64,000 bases of DNA from positions 1,220,921 through 1,284,920 of the forward strand of contig NZ_CP031413.1 in NCBI RefSeq assembly GCF_003367355.1, in the 5' to 3' direction. The stretch's first letter is position 1. Each line of letters opens with the position of its first letter. The DNA is from Lysobacter sp. TY2-98. GTDB taxonomy: Bacteria > Pseudomonadota > Gammaproteobacteria > Xanthomonadales > Xanthomonadaceae. A model generated the notes under the pieces. The model was not told the DNA's origin, ran no database searches, and saw only the letters and a program-made list of their open reading frames with translations. Positions 49,608 to 60,997 of the stretch are shown in pieces. A program made the position numbers and the translations under genes.

Positions 49608-50504
49608 GTGCGGGCCCTCGCCGTCGCGCTCGCCCTGGCCATCCTGTCCGCACCTGCGAGCGCGGCGGTCAAGCCGGCTGCGCCCGCACCCGCCACGACC
49701 GAACCCAACCGCTGCGCCGATGACGCCGGCTGGGATGATCCTGCCGTACCGCGGCACGTCTACGGCAATACGTGGTACGTCGGCACCTGCGGCATCAGCG
49801 CGTTGCTGGTGACGTCGAAGGATGGCCACGTCCTGATCGATGCCGGCACCGAAGCCGCGGCATCGCAGGTCGAGGCGAACATTCGCGCACTCGGCTTCCG
49901 CGTCGAGGACATCCGCGCGATCGTCGGCTCGCATGCACATTCCGACCACGCGGGCGGCCTTGCGAAGTTGCAGAAGGATTCGGGCGCGCCGCTGTACGCG
50001 CGTGCTTCGGCGGTGCAACCGCTGTCGACCGGCAACGCGGACCGCAGCGACCCGCAATTGCTCGCGCTCAAGCCGTTCCCTGCCGTTGCGCACGTCGAAA
50101 CCATCGACGACGGCGGCCACGTGCGCGTCGGCGCAATCGACCTCACCGCGCACGCGACCCCTGGACACACGCCTGGCGGCAGCAGCTGGACGTGGCGCGA
50201 ATGCGAACGCGATCGCTGCGTCGACATGGCCTATGTCGACAGCCTCAGCGCCGTGTCGGACGACGTGTATCGCTATTCCGACGACGCCGCGTACGTCGCC
50301 GCGTTCCGCACGACGCTTACCGCCGTCGCAGCACTGCCCTGTGACGTGCTGGTGACGCCGCATCCGTCGGCCAGCAACCTGTGGGCACGCGTCCCGCCCG
50401 TATCGTCGAAGCCGCTGATCGACGCCGGTGCATGCCGCGCCTACGCGCTGGGCGCGACGCAGCGCCTCGACGCACGCCTCGCGAAGGAGGCCGAAGCCAA
50501 ATGA
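49608..50504 (+). CDS. Subclass B3 metallo-beta-lactamase
   Basis: A periplasmic zinc enzyme, 298 residues, of the B3 metallo-beta-lactamase type. A signal peptide ([19 protein letters not shown]) leads the mature domain. Zinc ligands are all present: His109, His111, Asp113 and His114 in [10 protein letters not shown], His187 in [13 protein letters not shown], and His252 in VTPHPSAS. The HxHxDH without the Cys ligand of B1 enzymes marks B3, as in L1, FEZ, GOB or BJP-1 relatives. Many B3 enzymes hydrolyse carbapenems, but activity here is not shown. The gene starts with GTG one base after purB and overlaps the roxA-like gene (ATGA). Confidence 0.9.
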   Translation: MRALAVALALAILSAPASAAVKPAAPAPATTEPNRCADDAGWDDPAVPRHVYGNTWYVGTCGISALLVTSKDGHVLIDAGTEAAASQVEANIRALGFRVEDIRAIVGSHAHSDHAGGLAKLQKDSGAPLYARASAVQPLSTGNADRSDPQLLALKPFPAVAHVETIDDGGHVRVGAIDLTAHATPGHTPGGSSWTWRECERDRCVDMAYVDSLSAVSDDVYRYSDDAAYVAAFRTTLTAVAALPCDVLVTPHPSASNLWARVPPVSSKPLIDAGACRAYALGATQRLDARLAKEAEAK

Positions 50505-51676
50505 TCGAGATCGATGCTCGCGGAAAATCGCTGCTCGGCATGACCCCGGCGCGCTTCCTGCGCGACTTCTGGCAGAAGAAACCGCTACTGATCCGCAACG
50601 CCTTCGCCGACTTCGTGACGCCGATCGAGCCGGAAGATCTCGCCGGCCTCGCCTGCGAGGAGTTCGCACTGTCCCGCATCATCCAGCACGACCGCGCGAG
50701 CGATCGCTACACGCTGCGCACCGGCCCGTTCGCCGAGGACGAGTTCCCCGGCATGCCCGACCACGACTGGACGCTGCTGGTGCAGGACGTCGACAAATGG
50801 GACGCGGACGTCGCCGCGATTCTCCCGCGTTTCGATTTCCTGCCGCGCTGGCGCGTCGATGACGTGATGATCTCGTTCGCGGCCACGGGAGGTTCCGTCG
50901 GCGCGCATGTCGACCAGTACGACGTCTTCCTTCTGCAGGCCCAGGGCCATCGTCGCTGGCAGATCGATGCGTCGAAGAATCCGCCGCTCGATTTCCGCGA
51001 CGACGCCGACATCAAGCTGCTGCGCGAGTTCACGCCGACTCACGAGTGGGTGCTCGGTCCGGGCGACATGCTGTACCTGCCGCCGGGCGTGCCGCATCAC
51101 GGCGTGGCCGAGGATCCATGCCTGACGTTCTCCGTCGGCATGCGCGCACCGTCGTCGGCCGAGCTGCTCGGCGATTTCGTCGACACGCTCGCCGCCGAGG
51201 CCGATGAAGCGTTGCGTTATGCCGATCCGGATCTTGCGCCGGCAAAGGACAGGTTCGAGATCGACGACGCCGCGATGACGCGCGCGATCGAGGCGCTCAA
51301 CGCGCTGCGCATGAACGACCAGGATCGCCTGTCCGACTGGTTCGGCCGATTCATCACTGCGTACCGCAGCAGCGGGATCGTTGCGGCGCCGGGCCCCGCG
51401 ATCGATCGCGCGTCGATCGAGCAGGCACTGACCGAGGGCGAGACGCTTCATCGCAATCCGTTCTCGCGTGTCGCCTGGCGCAGGACTGCGCGTGGCGCAC
51501 TGCTGTTCGTCGCCGGACATTCATTCGCGATGCCCGTCGCGGACGCGAAACGTCTTTCCGCCGCTGCGGAACTCGACATCGGCGGTTACACGCGACTCGG
51601 CGATGCCGCGCGCGAAGCCGTCGCCGACCTCGCGGCCGGCGGCCACTACCAGCTCGCCGGAGGCGAAGAGGAATGA
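50501..51676 (+). CDS. roxA: JmjC-type ribosomal protein arginine hydroxylase (RoxA/YcfD-like)
   Basis: A 391-residue 2-oxoglutarate- and Fe(II)-dependent oxygenase. The E. coli homologue hydroxylates Arg81 of ribosomal protein L16. The cupin core has the facial triad His136 and Asp138 ([12 protein letters not shown]) plus a His in [18 protein letters not shown] near the N-terminus and the C-terminal winged-helix region ([21 protein letters not shown]) fit the family; length is close to YcfD (373). It overlaps the lactamase stop and the GNAT start, each by four bases. Confidence 0.92.
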   Translation: MIEIDARGKSLLGMTPARFLRDFWQKKPLLIRNAFADFVTPIEPEDLAGLACEEFALSRIIQHDRASDRYTLRTGPFAEDEFPGMPDHDWTLLVQDVDKWDADVAAILPRFDFLPRWRVDDVMISFAATGGSVGAHVDQYDVFLLQAQGHRRWQIDASKNPPLDFRDDADIKLLREFTPTHEWVLGPGDMLYLPPGVPHHGVAEDPCLTFSVGMRAPSSAELLGDFVDTLAAEADEALRYADPDLAPAKDRFEIDDAAMTRAIEALNALRMNDQDRLSDWFGRFITAYRSSGIVAAPGPAIDRASIEQALTEGETLHRNPFSRVAWRRTARGALLFVAGHSFAMPVADAKRLSAAAELDIGGYTRLGDAAREAVADLAAGGHYQLAGGEEE

Positions 51677-52569
51677 GCGACTTCCGCGTCGAACGCGTCG
51701 ACTACGGCACGGCGCTGTCCGAACTGCGCGCGATCCGCGACGTCGTCTTCGTCGGCGAGCAGCGCGTGCCGGTCGAGATCGAACGCGACGCGCTCGACGC
51801 CAGCTGCACGCATGTGCTCGCGCGCGATGCCGATGGTCGCCCGATCGGTACTGGCCGCCTCGCGCCCAACGGCAAAATCGGCCGCATGGCAGTGCTGGGC
51901 GAGTGGCGCGGTCGTGGCGTCGGCCGCGCGATGCTGCTGCGACTGCTCGACGCCGCGCGCGAAGCCGGCCTGTCGGACGTGATGCTGCACGCGCAAGTCG
52001 ACGCTGAACGCTTCTACGCCGCCGACGGCTTCCTGCCGGTGGGAGACCGATTCGAAGAGGCCGGCATCGTCCACCAGGAAATGCGTCGGTTGCTCGACCG
52101 ACCGGCCGCGGTCGAAACGGCCGCGCAGGCGATCGCGGCGGTGGTGGGCATCGCCACGAATACGCGCCGCGCGATGGTGATCTACAGCCGCGAGCTGGAT
52201 CCCGGATTACTGGACCACCCGAACGTCACGACGGCACTGCGCCGACTCGCCACCCGCGGCGGCGAGATCCGCCTGCTGCTGCAGGACGTCGCCGCGCCGC
52301 AGCGGGCGCACGCCCCACTGATCGCGCTGGCCCAGCGCCTGTCGTCGGCCTTCTTGGTCCGCGTCATCGAGGAGCCAGTCGACCTCACCTATCCGTCCGC
52401 CTTCGTCGCCAACGACACGGGCGGCTGGTACTTCCGGCCGCTCGGGCATCGGCTGGACGGCGAGACCCAGCTCGACGGCGCGGCCCGTGTCCGGCAGCTG
52501 CGCACCGTGTTCGACAGCGCCTGGGAACGGGCACGCCCGGCGACCGAGTTGCGCGCGCTGGGGATCTGA
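51673..52569 (+). CDS. GNAT N-acetyltransferase with C-terminal extension
   Basis: A 298-residue protein. Residues about 1-140 are a GNAT domain of ElaA/YjdJ-like type (IRDVVFVGEQRVPVEIERD, GKIGRMAVLGEWRGRGVGRAMLLRLLDAAREAG, FYAADGFLPVGDRFEEAGI). The acetyl-CoA pyrophosphate loop is WRGRGVGRA. The last 150 residues are a second domain (AMVIYSRELDPGLL, GEIRLLLQDVAAP, SAFVANDTGGWYFRP), seen in gammaproteobacterial proteins as an unassigned domain possibly related to the phospholipase D fold. The substrate is unknown. Translationally coupled to roxA. Confidence 0.85.
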   Translation: MSDFRVERVDYGTALSELRAIRDVVFVGEQRVPVEIERDALDASCTHVLARDADGRPIGTGRLAPNGKIGRMAVLGEWRGRGVGRAMLLRLLDAAREAGLSDVMLHAQVDAERFYAADGFLPVGDRFEEAGIVHQEMRRLLDRPAAVETAAQAIAAVVGIATNTRRAMVIYSRELDPGLLDHPNVTTALRRLATRGGEIRLLLQDVAAPQRAHAPLIALAQRLSSAFLVRVIEEPVDLTYPSAFVANDTGGWYFRPLGHRLDGETQLDGAARVRQLRTVFDSAWERARPATELRALGI

Positions 52570-52694
52570 CCGCCGCGGTCGCGACGTCGCGAAATCCGCT
52601 TTCCTGCGGCGATCTCCGCGGATCGGACCCGCTCGCGGCGTCGATCCGCATCGGCGGACGTCATCGTTTCGGGCACGGGCCGGCCGCATCCCGC

Positions 52695-52700
52695 TATAAT
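52695..52700 (+). promoter_or_regulatory. -10 box upstream of sucA
   Basis: A perfect TATAAT lies 78 bases before the sucA start, in the 208-base gap after the GNAT gene. No good -35 box is found at standard distance, which suggests an activator-dependent or extended promoter. This is the only clear promoter signal in the gap. Confidence 0.5.
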
Positions 52701-52777
52701 TCCGCGTCTTTCGCGCCCGATCGCGACATGCGGCGCGAACTACCCACCTCCCCGCCGAGCCAGACGCCACCGCCATC

Positions 52778-55606
52778 GTGGATAGCCTTCTGAAGCAGTT
52801 TGCCCAGACCTCCCAACTCGGCGCGAACGCCGCCTACGTCGAGGATCTGTACGAGCAGTACCTGGTCGCACCGGACAGCGTCGACCCGAAATGGAAGGCC
52901 TACTTCGATGGCGTGAAGAGCGGCTCGACGACTGAGGTGCCGCACTCCGCGGTGCTCGAGTCGATCGCCGAGGCCGGTCGCCAGGCGGCCCGTGGTGCTC
53001 TCGCCAGCTGCGGTAGCGCCGCCGACGAGCGCCAGTACGCGGTCGGCAAGCTGATCGTCGCCTACCGTTCGCGCGGCCACCTCGCGGCCAACCTCGATCC
53101 GCTCGGCCTCGAGAAGATGCCGCCGGCGCCGGACCTCGAACTCGCCTTCCACGGCCTGTCCGAAAAGGACCTGTCCGCCGAATTCAGCACCGGCGGCGTG
53201 GGCGGCAAGGACCGCATGAAGCTGGCCGACCTCGTTGACCTGCTCAAGCGCACCTACACCGGCACCGTCGGCGCCGAGTTCATGCACATCGCCGAGTCCG
53301 ACCAGCGCCGCTGGATCTACGAGCGCATGGAAAAGGCCGGCGGCCGCTACGCGCGCAGCGCCGACGAGCGCAAGCGCGTGCTCGAGCGCCTGACGGCCGC
53401 CGACGGCCTCGAGCGCTACCTCGGCACCAAGTACGTCGGCCAGAAGCGCTTCTCGCTGGAAGGCGGCGACTCGCTCATCCCGCTGCTCGACGACATGGTC
53501 CGTCGCGCAGGCACGCAGGACGCCAAGGAAATCGTGATGGGCATGGCCCACCGCGGACGCCTCAACGTGCTGGTCAACACGCTCGGCAAGCCGCCGCGCG
53601 ACCTGTTCAACGAGTTCGAAGGCAAGTTCGAGCACGTGCACAGCGACCTCGCCCACCAGGGCGACGTCAAGTACCACATGGGCTTCTCCGCCGACGTCGC
53701 CACGCCGGGCGGCCCGGTGCACCTCGCGCTGGCCTTCAATCCGTCGCACCTCGAGATCGTCGATCCAGTGGTCGCCGGCAGCGTGCGCTCGCGCCAGACG
53801 CGCCGCGGCGATGAGAGCCGCAAGCAGATCCTGCCGGTGCTGATGCACGGCGACGCCGCGTTCGCGGGCCAGGGCGTGGTGATGGAGCTGTTCCAGATGT
53901 CGCAGGCGCGCGGTTTCGCCGTCGGCGGCACGGTGCACATCGTCATCAACAACCAGGTCGGCTTCACCACGAGCGAGCGCCAGGACGCGCGTTCGACGCT
54001 GTACTGCACCGACGTGTCGAAGATGGTCGGCGCGCCGGTGCTGCACGTGAATGGTGACGACCCGGACGCCGTGCTGTTCTGCGGCGAACTCGCCCTCGAT
54101 TTCCGCAACACGTTCGGCAAGGACGTGGTCATCGACCTCGTCTGCTACCGCCGCCACGGCCACAACGAGGCCGACGAGCCGGCGGCGACGCAGCCGCTGA
54201 TGTACCAGGTGATCCGCAAGCACCCGACGCCGCGCGAGCTGTACGCGAAGCGCCTGATCGCCGAGAACGTGATCACCGAGGCCGACGCACAAGCGATGGT
54301 CGACGCGTATCGCGCGAAGATGGACGCCGGCGAAGTCACCGCTGAAGTCGTCGACGTCAAGCCCGACGAGTTCACCCCCGACTGGTCGAGCTTCCTCACG
54401 GGCAAGCTGTCGGACCCGGTCGATACGCGGTTCGACCGTACGAAGCTCGTCGAACTCGCGACCGCGATCAACACCGTGCCGGATCGCATCACGCTGCATC
54501 CGCGCGTCGCCAAGATCTACGACGACCGCCGCAAGATGACGGCCGGCGAGCAGCCGGGCGACTGGGGCTTCGCCGAGAACCTCGCCTACGCGACACTGCT
54601 CAAGGAAGGCTACAAGCTGCGCCTTGTGGGCCAGGACTGCGGCCGCGGCACGTTCTTCCACCGCCACGCGATCCTGCACGACCAGAAGACCGACGAGTAC
54701 TACTTGCCGCTGCGCGAGCTGGTCGGTAACCCGGCGGACGTCGCCGTGATCGACTCGCTGCTGAGCGAGGAAGCGGTGATGGCGTTCGAGTACGGCTATT
54801 CGACGGCCGATCCGATGACGCTCGACATCTGGGAAGCCCAGTTCGGCGACTTCGCGAACGGCGCGCAGGTGGTGATCGACCAGTTCCTGTCGTCCGGTGA
54901 AGCGAAGTGGGGTCGCCTCTGCGGTCTTGCGCTGTACCTGCCGCACGGTTACGAAGGCCAGGGCCCCGAGCACAGCTCCGCCCGCCTGGAGCGCTACCTG
55001 CAGCTGTGCGCGCTCGACAACATGATCGTCTGCACGCCGACGACGCCGGCGCAGGACTTCCACATGATCCGCCGGCAGATGCGCATGACCACGCGCAAGC
55101 CGCTGGTCGTCATGACGCCGAAGTCGCTGCTGCGCCACAAGCTCGCGGTGTCGACGCTGGACGAACTCGCGAACGGCGAATTCCAGAAGCTGATCCCGGA
55201 TTCGGTGACGACGCCGAAGAAGGCCAAGCGCGTCGTCATCTGCGGCGGCAAGGTCTATTACGACCTGCTGGAAGACATGCAGAAGCGCGGCGCCGACGAT
55301 GTCGCGCTGATCCGCATCGAACAGCTGTATCCGTTCCCGCGCAACGAACTCAAGGCCGAGCTCGCGAAGTATTCGACCAAGGATGTGGTGTGGTGCCAGG
55401 AAGAGCCCATGAACCAGGGCGCGTGGTACCAGATCCGCCATCACCTCGTCGCCTGCCTCGGCGCGAAGCAGTCGATCCACTACGCGGGTCGCTCGCGCTC
55501 GCCGTCGCCGGCAGCTGGCCACTTCGCCGACCACGTCCGCGAACAGCAGCAGCTGATCGCCGACGCGCTGGTCAATCCGCTCAACGGCGAGGTGTCGGAG
55601 GAGTAA
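52778..55606 (+). CDS. sucA: 2-oxoglutarate dehydrogenase E1 component
   Basis: The thiamine diphosphate-dependent decarboxylase of the 2-oxoglutarate dehydrogenase complex, 942 residues (E. coli 933). It begins [27 protein letters not shown], the E2-binding segment. It carries [19 protein letters not shown], the [17 protein letters not shown] and [13 protein letters not shown] active-site regions, and the ThDP/Mg stretch [20 protein letters not shown]. The C-terminal part has [26 protein letters not shown]. The start codon is GTG. It heads the sucA-sucB-lpdA set on the same strand. Confidence 0.98.
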   Translation: MDSLLKQFAQTSQLGANAAYVEDLYEQYLVAPDSVDPKWKAYFDGVKSGSTTEVPHSAVLESIAEAGRQAARGALASCGSAADERQYAVGKLIVAYRSRGHLAANLDPLGLEKMPPAPDLELAFHGLSEKDLSAEFSTGGVGGKDRMKLADLVDLLKRTYTGTVGAEFMHIAESDQRRWIYERMEKAGGRYARSADERKRVLERLTAADGLERYLGTKYVGQKRFSLEGGDSLIPLLDDMVRRAGTQDAKEIVMGMAHRGRLNVLVNTLGKPPRDLFNEFEGKFEHVHSDLAHQGDVKYHMGFSADVATPGGPVHLALAFNPSHLEIVDPVVAGSVRSRQTRRGDESRKQILPVLMHGDAAFAGQGVVMELFQMSQARGFAVGGTVHIVINNQVGFTTSERQDARSTLYCTDVSKMVGAPVLHVNGDDPDAVLFCGELALDFRNTFGKDVVIDLVCYRRHGHNEADEPAATQPLMYQVIRKHPTPRELYAKRLIAENVITEADAQAMVDAYRAKMDAGEVTAEVVDVKPDEFTPDWSSFLTGKLSDPVDTRFDRTKLVELATAINTVPDRITLHPRVAKIYDDRRKMTAGEQPGDWGFAENLAYATLLKEGYKLRLVGQDCGRGTFFHRHAILHDQKTDEYYLPLRELVGNPADVAVIDSLLSEEAVMAFEYGYSTADPMTLDIWEAQFGDFANGAQVVIDQFLSSGEAKWGRLCGLALYLPHGYEGQGPEHSSARLERYLQLCALDNMIVCTPTTPAQDFHMIRRQMRMTTRKPLVVMTPKSLLRHKLAVSTLDELANGEFQKLIPDSVTTPKKAKRVVICGGKVYYDLLEDMQKRGADDVALIRIEQLYPFPRNELKAELAKYSTKDVVWCQEEPMNQGAWYQIRHHLVACLGAKQSIHYAGRSRSPSPAAGHFADHVREQQQLIADALVNPLNGEVSEE

Positions 55607-55664
55607 TCCGTCGACGCCGCGCCAACGCTTGCTGCACCCTTCTATTTCTCAAGGACGCTTTTCC

Positions 55665-56903
55665 ATGAGCACCGAAATCAAGGTTCCCGTGCTGCCCGAG
55701 TCGGTCAGCGACGCCACCATCGCCACCTGGCACAAGAAGCCCGGCGACGCGGTCAAGCGCGACGAGAACCTCGTCGACCTCGAGACCGACAAGGTCGTGC
55801 TCGAAGTGCCCTCGCCCGTCGACGGTGTGCTCAAGGAAATCAAGTTCGACACCGGCGCGACGGTCAACAGCGAGCAGGTCATCGCGATCGTCGAGGCCGG
55901 CGCTGCGGCCGCAACGCCCGCACCCGCTGCCGAAGCGAAGTCGGACAAGGTGATCGACGCCAAGAACACCGCGGCCACCACCGCCGAAGCGCAGCCGATC
56001 GTGCCGAAGGCCGCCGCTCCGGCCGCTGCCAGCGGCCAGGCGTCGACCACGAATGCCCAGCTGCCGCCGGGTGCGCGCTTCGCCGCCGAGACGTCGGGCG
56101 TCAACGCCGCAGACGTGTCGGGAACGGGCCGCCGTGGCGCGGTGACCAAGGAAGACATCGTCAATTACGCGAAGTCCGGTGGCGTCGGTGCCGCGGGCGG
56201 CGCGCGTCCGGAAGAGCGCGTGCCGATGACGCGCATGCGCGCGCGCATCGCCGAGCGCCTGATGCAGTCGAAGAACTCGATCGCGATGCTGACCTCGTTC
56301 AACGAGGTCAACCTCGGCAAGGTCATGGCGATGCGTTCTGAGCTTCAGGACGATTTCGTCAAGGCCAACGGCATCAAGCTCGGTTTCATGAGCTTCTTCG
56401 CCAAGGCCGCGGCGAACGCGCTGCAGCGCCACCCGATCATCAACGCCTCGGTCGACGGCAACGACGTGATCTATCACGGCTATGCCGACATCTCGATCGC
56501 GGTGTCGACCGACAAGGGCCTGGTGACGCCGGTGCTGCGCAACGTCGAGCGCATGTCGTTCGCCGACATCGAGAAGGGCATCGCGGACTACGCCAAGAAG
56601 GCGCGCGACGGCAAGCTCGGCCTCGACGACCTGCAGGGCGGCACGTTCACGATCACCAACGGCGGTACGTTCGGCTCGCTGATGTCGACGCCCATCGTCA
56701 ATCCGCCGCAGAGCGCCATCCTCGGCATGCACGCGATCAAGGAGCGCGCGATCGTCGAGAACGGCCAGGTCGTCGCGGCGCCGATGATGTACATCGCGCT
56801 GTCCTACGACCACCGCATCATCGACGGCAAGGACGCGGTGCTGTTCCTGGTCGACATCAAGAACCAGCTCGAGAACCCGCACCGCATGCTGCTGGGCATG
56901 TAA
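55665..56903 (+). CDS. sucB: 2-oxoglutarate dehydrogenase E2 (dihydrolipoamide succinyltransferase)
   Basis: The 412-residue core enzyme of the 2-oxoglutarate dehydrogenase complex. An N-terminal lipoyl domain (1-75) carries the lipoylated Lys43 in [12 protein letters not shown]. An Ala/Pro/Lys linker and the peripheral subunit-binding domain follow ([33 protein letters not shown], about 140-175). The catalytic domain ends with the active-site [13 protein letters not shown]. There is one lipoyl domain, as usual for SucB. The start is the ATG after AAGGA; the frame extends upstream only by noise. Confidence 0.98.
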   Translation: MSTEIKVPVLPESVSDATIATWHKKPGDAVKRDENLVDLETDKVVLEVPSPVDGVLKEIKFDTGATVNSEQVIAIVEAGAAAATPAPAAEAKSDKVIDAKNTAATTAEAQPIVPKAAAPAAASGQASTTNAQLPPGARFAAETSGVNAADVSGTGRRGAVTKEDIVNYAKSGGVGAAGGARPEERVPMTRMRARIAERLMQSKNSIAMLTSFNEVNLGKVMAMRSELQDDFVKANGIKLGFMSFFAKAAANALQRHPIINASVDGNDVIYHGYADISIAVSTDKGLVTPVLRNVERMSFADIEKGIADYAKKARDGKLGLDDLQGGTFTITNGGTFGSLMSTPIVNPPQSAILGMHAIKERAIVENGQVVAAPMMYIALSYDHRIIDGKDAVLFLVDIKNQLENPHRMLLGM

Positions 56904-56913
56904 TGCCCGCCGG

Positions 56914-56936
56914 GCCCCGCCTCGCGCGGGGCTTTT
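56914..56936 (+). terminator. Terminator between sucB and lpdA
   Basis: A 7-bp GC stem (GCCCCGC with GCGGGGC, 5-base loop) followed by TTTTGCG, starting 11 bases past the sucB stop and ending 28 bases before lpdA. It would reduce read-through to lpdA, so the E3 subunit may be made at a different level from E1 and E2. Confidence 0.75.
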
Positions 56937-56963
56937 GCGTCAAGCGAACAAGGAATATCTGAG

Positions 56964-58394
56964 ATGAGCGAACAGCAGCAATTCGACGTCGTCGTCATCG
57001 GCGCCGGCCCCGCGGGCTACCACGCCGCCATCCGCGCCGCGCAGCTCGGCCTGAAGACCGCGTGCATCGACGCGGCGCTCGGCAAGGACGGCCAGCCGGC
57101 CCTCGGCGGCACCTGCCTGCGCGTGGGCTGCATTCCGTCCAAGGCGCTGCTCGATTCGTCGCGCCAGTTCTGGAACATGCACCACATCTTCGACCAGCAC
57201 GGCATTTCGTTCTCGAACGAAAAGATCGACGTCGGCACGATGGTTGGTCGCAAGGACAAGATCGTCAAGCAGTTCACCGGCGGCATCGCGCAGCTGTTCA
57301 AGGCGAACAAGATCACGACGTTCTACGGCTTCGGCCAGCTGCAGCCGGGCAACGTCGTGGTGGTCAAGCAGCACGACGGCAGCACCGTCGAACTCAAGGG
57401 CACGAATGTCATCATTGCCGCGGGTTCGGATTCGATCGAACTGCCGTTCGCGAAGTTCGGCGAGCACATCGTCGACAACGTCGGCGCGCTCGACTTCACC
57501 GAAGTGCCGAAGCGCCTCGGCGTGATCGGCGCCGGCGTGATCGGCCTCGAACTCGGCAGCGTGTGGAACCGCCTGGGTTCGCAAGTCACGATCCTCGAAG
57601 GCCTGCCCAACTTCCTCGCAGCCGCCGACGGCGAAGTGGCGAAGGTCGCGGCGCGCGAGTTCAAGAAGCAGAACCTCGATATCCGCCTCGGCTGCAAGGT
57701 CTCGAACACCGAGGTCAAGAAGGACGGCGTGCACGTCAGCTACACCGACGACAAGGGTGCGACGCAGGAACTCGTGGTCGACAAGCTGCTGGTGGCCGTC
57801 GGCCGCCGCGCCGCGACGAAGAACCTGCTCGCCGACGGCACGGGCGTCAAGGTCAACGAGCGCGGCCAGATCGAAGTCGACGAGCACTGCCACACCGGCG
57901 TCGACGGCGTGTGGGCGGTCGGCGACTGCGTGCGCGGCCCAATGCTGGCGCACAAGGGCTTCGAGGAAGGCATCGCGGTCGCCGAACTCATCGCCGGCCT
58001 GCCGGGCCACGTCAACTTCGACACGATTCCGTGGGTGATCTACACCGAGCCGGAGATCGCCTGGGTCGGCAAGACCGAGGAGCAGCTCAAGGCCGAGGGC
58101 ATTCCGTACAAGGCCGGCAGCTTCCCGTTCGCCGCGGTGGGGCGCGCGGTCGCGATGGCCGAGCCCGCGGGCTTCGTGAAGGTGCTCGCGCACGCGGAGA
58201 CCGACACGGTGCTCGGCATGCACCTGGTCGGCGCGAACGTGTCCGAACTCGTGCACGAAGGCGTGCTGACGATGGAGTTCAAGGGTTCGGCCGACGACCT
58301 CGCCCGTATCTGCCACGCGCATCCTTCACTGTCGGAAGCCGTGCACGACGCCGCGATGGCCGTCCACAAGCGCGCCATCCACAAGGCGAACTGA
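56964..58394 (+). CDS. lpdA: Dihydrolipoamide dehydrogenase (E3)
   Basis: FAD-dependent disulfide oxidoreductase, 476 residues, reoxidising lipoyl groups with NAD. FAD motif VVIGAGPAGYHAAIRAAQLG; redox disulfide Cys51/Cys56 in GGTCLRVGCIPSK; NAD motif LGVIGAGVIGLELGSVWNRLG; and the C-terminal dimer-interface His-Pro in CHAHPSLSEAVHDAA. It follows sucB behind a terminator and has its own AAGGAA ribosome-binding site. It may serve pyruvate dehydrogenase as well as the 2-oxoglutarate complex. Confidence 0.97.
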   Translation: MSEQQQFDVVVIGAGPAGYHAAIRAAQLGLKTACIDAALGKDGQPALGGTCLRVGCIPSKALLDSSRQFWNMHHIFDQHGISFSNEKIDVGTMVGRKDKIVKQFTGGIAQLFKANKITTFYGFGQLQPGNVVVVKQHDGSTVELKGTNVIIAAGSDSIELPFAKFGEHIVDNVGALDFTEVPKRLGVIGAGVIGLELGSVWNRLGSQVTILEGLPNFLAAADGEVAKVAAREFKKQNLDIRLGCKVSNTEVKKDGVHVSYTDDKGATQELVVDKLLVAVGRRAATKNLLADGTGVKVNERGQIEVDEHCHTGVDGVWAVGDCVRGPMLAHKGFEEGIAVAELIAGLPGHVNFDTIPWVIYTEPEIAWVGKTEEQLKAEGIPYKAGSFPFAAVGRAVAMAEPAGFVKVLAHAETDTVLGMHLVGANVSELVHEGVLTMEFKGSADDLARICHAHPSLSEAVHDAAMAVHKRAIHKAN

Positions 58395-58416
58395 CCGTCG
58401 CATCCGCGTTACCCGG

Positions 58417-58456
58417 GGCCGCCGTCATCCTGCGATGATGGCGGCCTCGTCGTTTT
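58417..58456 (+). terminator. Rho-independent terminator after lpdA
   Basis: A 12-bp stem (GGCCGCCGTCAT with ATGATGGCGGCC, one G-T pair, 6-base loop) at 58417-58446, then TCGTCGTTTT. It lies 23 bases past the lpdA stop and just before the methyltransferase gene, closing the suc operon. Confidence 0.8.
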
Positions 58457-58469
58457 CGGAGAGCCCGCC

Positions 58470-59330
58470 ATGTCCGACGAAACGCCTGTTCGCAACGTCT
58501 CCGACACCGCGCGCTGGGTCGCGATCTATCGCGCGATGGAAAGCGAGCGCAACGACGCGATCTTCAATGATCCCTACGCGCGACGCCTCGGTGGCGAGCA
58601 CGGCGAACGCATCGTGCGCGAGATGCCGCGCGGCCGCACGATGGCATGGCCGATGGTCGTGCGCACCGCGGTGATGGACGACATCGTGATGCGTTGTGTT
58701 CGCGAAGGCGCGCGCACCGTGCTCAACCTCGCCGCAGGCCTCGACGCCCGTCCCTACCGTCTCGACCTGCCCGCCGACCTGCGCTGGATGCACGTCGACC
58801 TGCCGGACATGCTCGCCTACTTCCGCGACGCGATGGCCGGCGAAACTCCGCGCTGCAGGCTCGAGTTCCACGCCGTCGACCTGCGCGAGGCCGACGCGCG
58901 CCGCGCGCTGTTCGCCGATGCCGCGACGACAGGCCCGGTGCTCGTCATCAGCGAAGGCCTGCTGATCTACCTCGAGCCCGACGACGTCGCCGCCCTCGCC
59001 CGCGACCTGCACGACGTCGCGCGCGCACGCTGGTGGCTCAGCGACCTCGCGTCGCCGCTGCTGATCAAGCGCTTCACGAAGCAGTGGGACAAGAAGCTCG
59101 CCGCCGGCAATGCGCCGTTCCGCTTCGCGCCGGCCGAAGGCACTGCGTGGTTCGAGCCGATGGGCTGGCGCGAGCGGGAGTTCCGTTCGATGTGGGACGA
59201 ATCGCTGCGCCTGAAACGCACGGTGCCGTTCGCACCGCTGTGGGTACTGCTGTCGAAATTGCAACCGCGCGAGAAGCGCGATGCGATGCGCCGGATGTCG
59301 GGCATCGTGCTGATGGAGAGCGTGGACTGA
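58470..59330 (+). CDS. Class I SAM-dependent methyltransferase (leucine carboxyl methyltransferase-like)
   Basis: A 286-residue methyltransferase of the Ppm1/LCMT-like family common in actinobacteria and found in proteobacteria. SAM-binding motif NLAAGLDARPYRLDLP; acidic loop MHVDLPDMLAYF; motif LVISEGLLIYLEPDDVAALARDL. Substrates of bacterial members are mostly unknown and the eukaryotic enzyme methylates a protein phosphatase C-terminus. The N-terminus (SDTARWVAIYRAMESERNDAIFNDPYARRL) matches the family start. It overlaps the LOG gene by one base (TGATG). Confidence 0.86.
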   Translation: MSDETPVRNVSDTARWVAIYRAMESERNDAIFNDPYARRLGGEHGERIVREMPRGRTMAWPMVVRTAVMDDIVMRCVREGARTVLNLAAGLDARPYRLDLPADLRWMHVDLPDMLAYFRDAMAGETPRCRLEFHAVDLREADARRALFADAATTGPVLVISEGLLIYLEPDDVAALARDLHDVARARWWLSDLASPLLIKRFTKQWDKKLAAGNAPFRFAPAEGTAWFEPMGWREREFRSMWDESLRLKRTVPFAPLWVLLSKLQPREKRDAMRRMSGIVLMESVD

Positions 59331-59932
59331 TGCGTGAGATCCGTTCCGTCGCCGTGTACTGCGGCTCCAATGCCGGCAGCCGGCCGATCTATGCCGAGCG
59401 CGCGGTCGCGTTGGGCCGGCGCCTCGCCAAGGACGGCGTCAGCGTCGTGTATGGCGGTGGCAACGTCGGCCTGATGGGCATCGTCGCCGACGCCGCGCTC
59501 GAGGCCGGTGGCGAAGTCATCGGCGTGATTCCCGAGCAGCTGGTGAACTGGGAAGTCGCGCATCGCGGGCTGACGCGCCTCGAAGTCGTCGCCGACATGC
59601 ATACGCGCAAGGCGCGCATGTTCGATCTGTCGGACGCGTTCGTCGCGCTGCCCGGCGGCTTCGGCACGCTCGACGAGATGTTCGAGATGCTGACCTGGCG
59701 CCAGCTCGGCCTCGGCGATCGCCCCTGCGCCTTCCTCGACATCGACGGGTTTTATTCGCCGCTGATGTCGATGCTCGATCGCATGGTCGCCGAGCGCTTC
59801 CTGCATCCGGAGCAGCGCACCGACCTGTGGCATGGCGACGACATCGACGCGATGCTCGCCTGGATGCGCGCGTACCGTCCCGCGCAGGCGGACAAGTGGA
59901 TGGACGAGAAGCGTCGGCGCGAGATCCGCTGA
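59330..59932 (+). CDS. LOG-family protein (cytokinin riboside 5'-monophosphate phosphoribohydrolase-like)
   Basis: A 200-residue Rossmann-like protein of the LOG (TIGR00730) family. It has SVAVYCGSNAG at the N-terminus, VVYGGGNVGLMG and the active-site motif PGGFGTLDEMFE, together with MHTRKARMFDLSDAFVALP. Characterised members cleave nucleoside 5'-monophosphates to base plus ribose phosphate; plant members activate cytokinins. In a possible plant- or soil-associated bacterium cytokinin synthesis is conceivable, but a housekeeping nucleotide role is equally likely. It starts one base inside the methyltransferase stop. Confidence 0.91.
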   Translation: MREIRSVAVYCGSNAGSRPIYAERAVALGRRLAKDGVSVVYGGGNVGLMGIVADAALEAGGEVIGVIPEQLVNWEVAHRGLTRLEVVADMHTRKARMFDLSDAFVALPGGFGTLDEMFEMLTWRQLGLGDRPCAFLDIDGFYSPLMSMLDRMVAERFLHPEQRTDLWHGDDIDAMLAWMRAYRPAQADKWMDEKRRREIR

Positions 59933-59949
59933 GCACGCGAGGAATATCG

Positions 59950-60939
<990 letters not shown>

Positions 60940-60997
60940 CGCTTGCGGTTCTGAGGCCTCGCCCCGTTAGAATCGCGTCAACCTCCGAGAGCGCACT

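Noticed and set aside
52694..55534. A 946-codon open frame on the minus strand
   Set aside because: It is fully antisense to sucA, rich in Arg/Ala/His with no domain, and arises from the strong third-position GC bias of the real gene.
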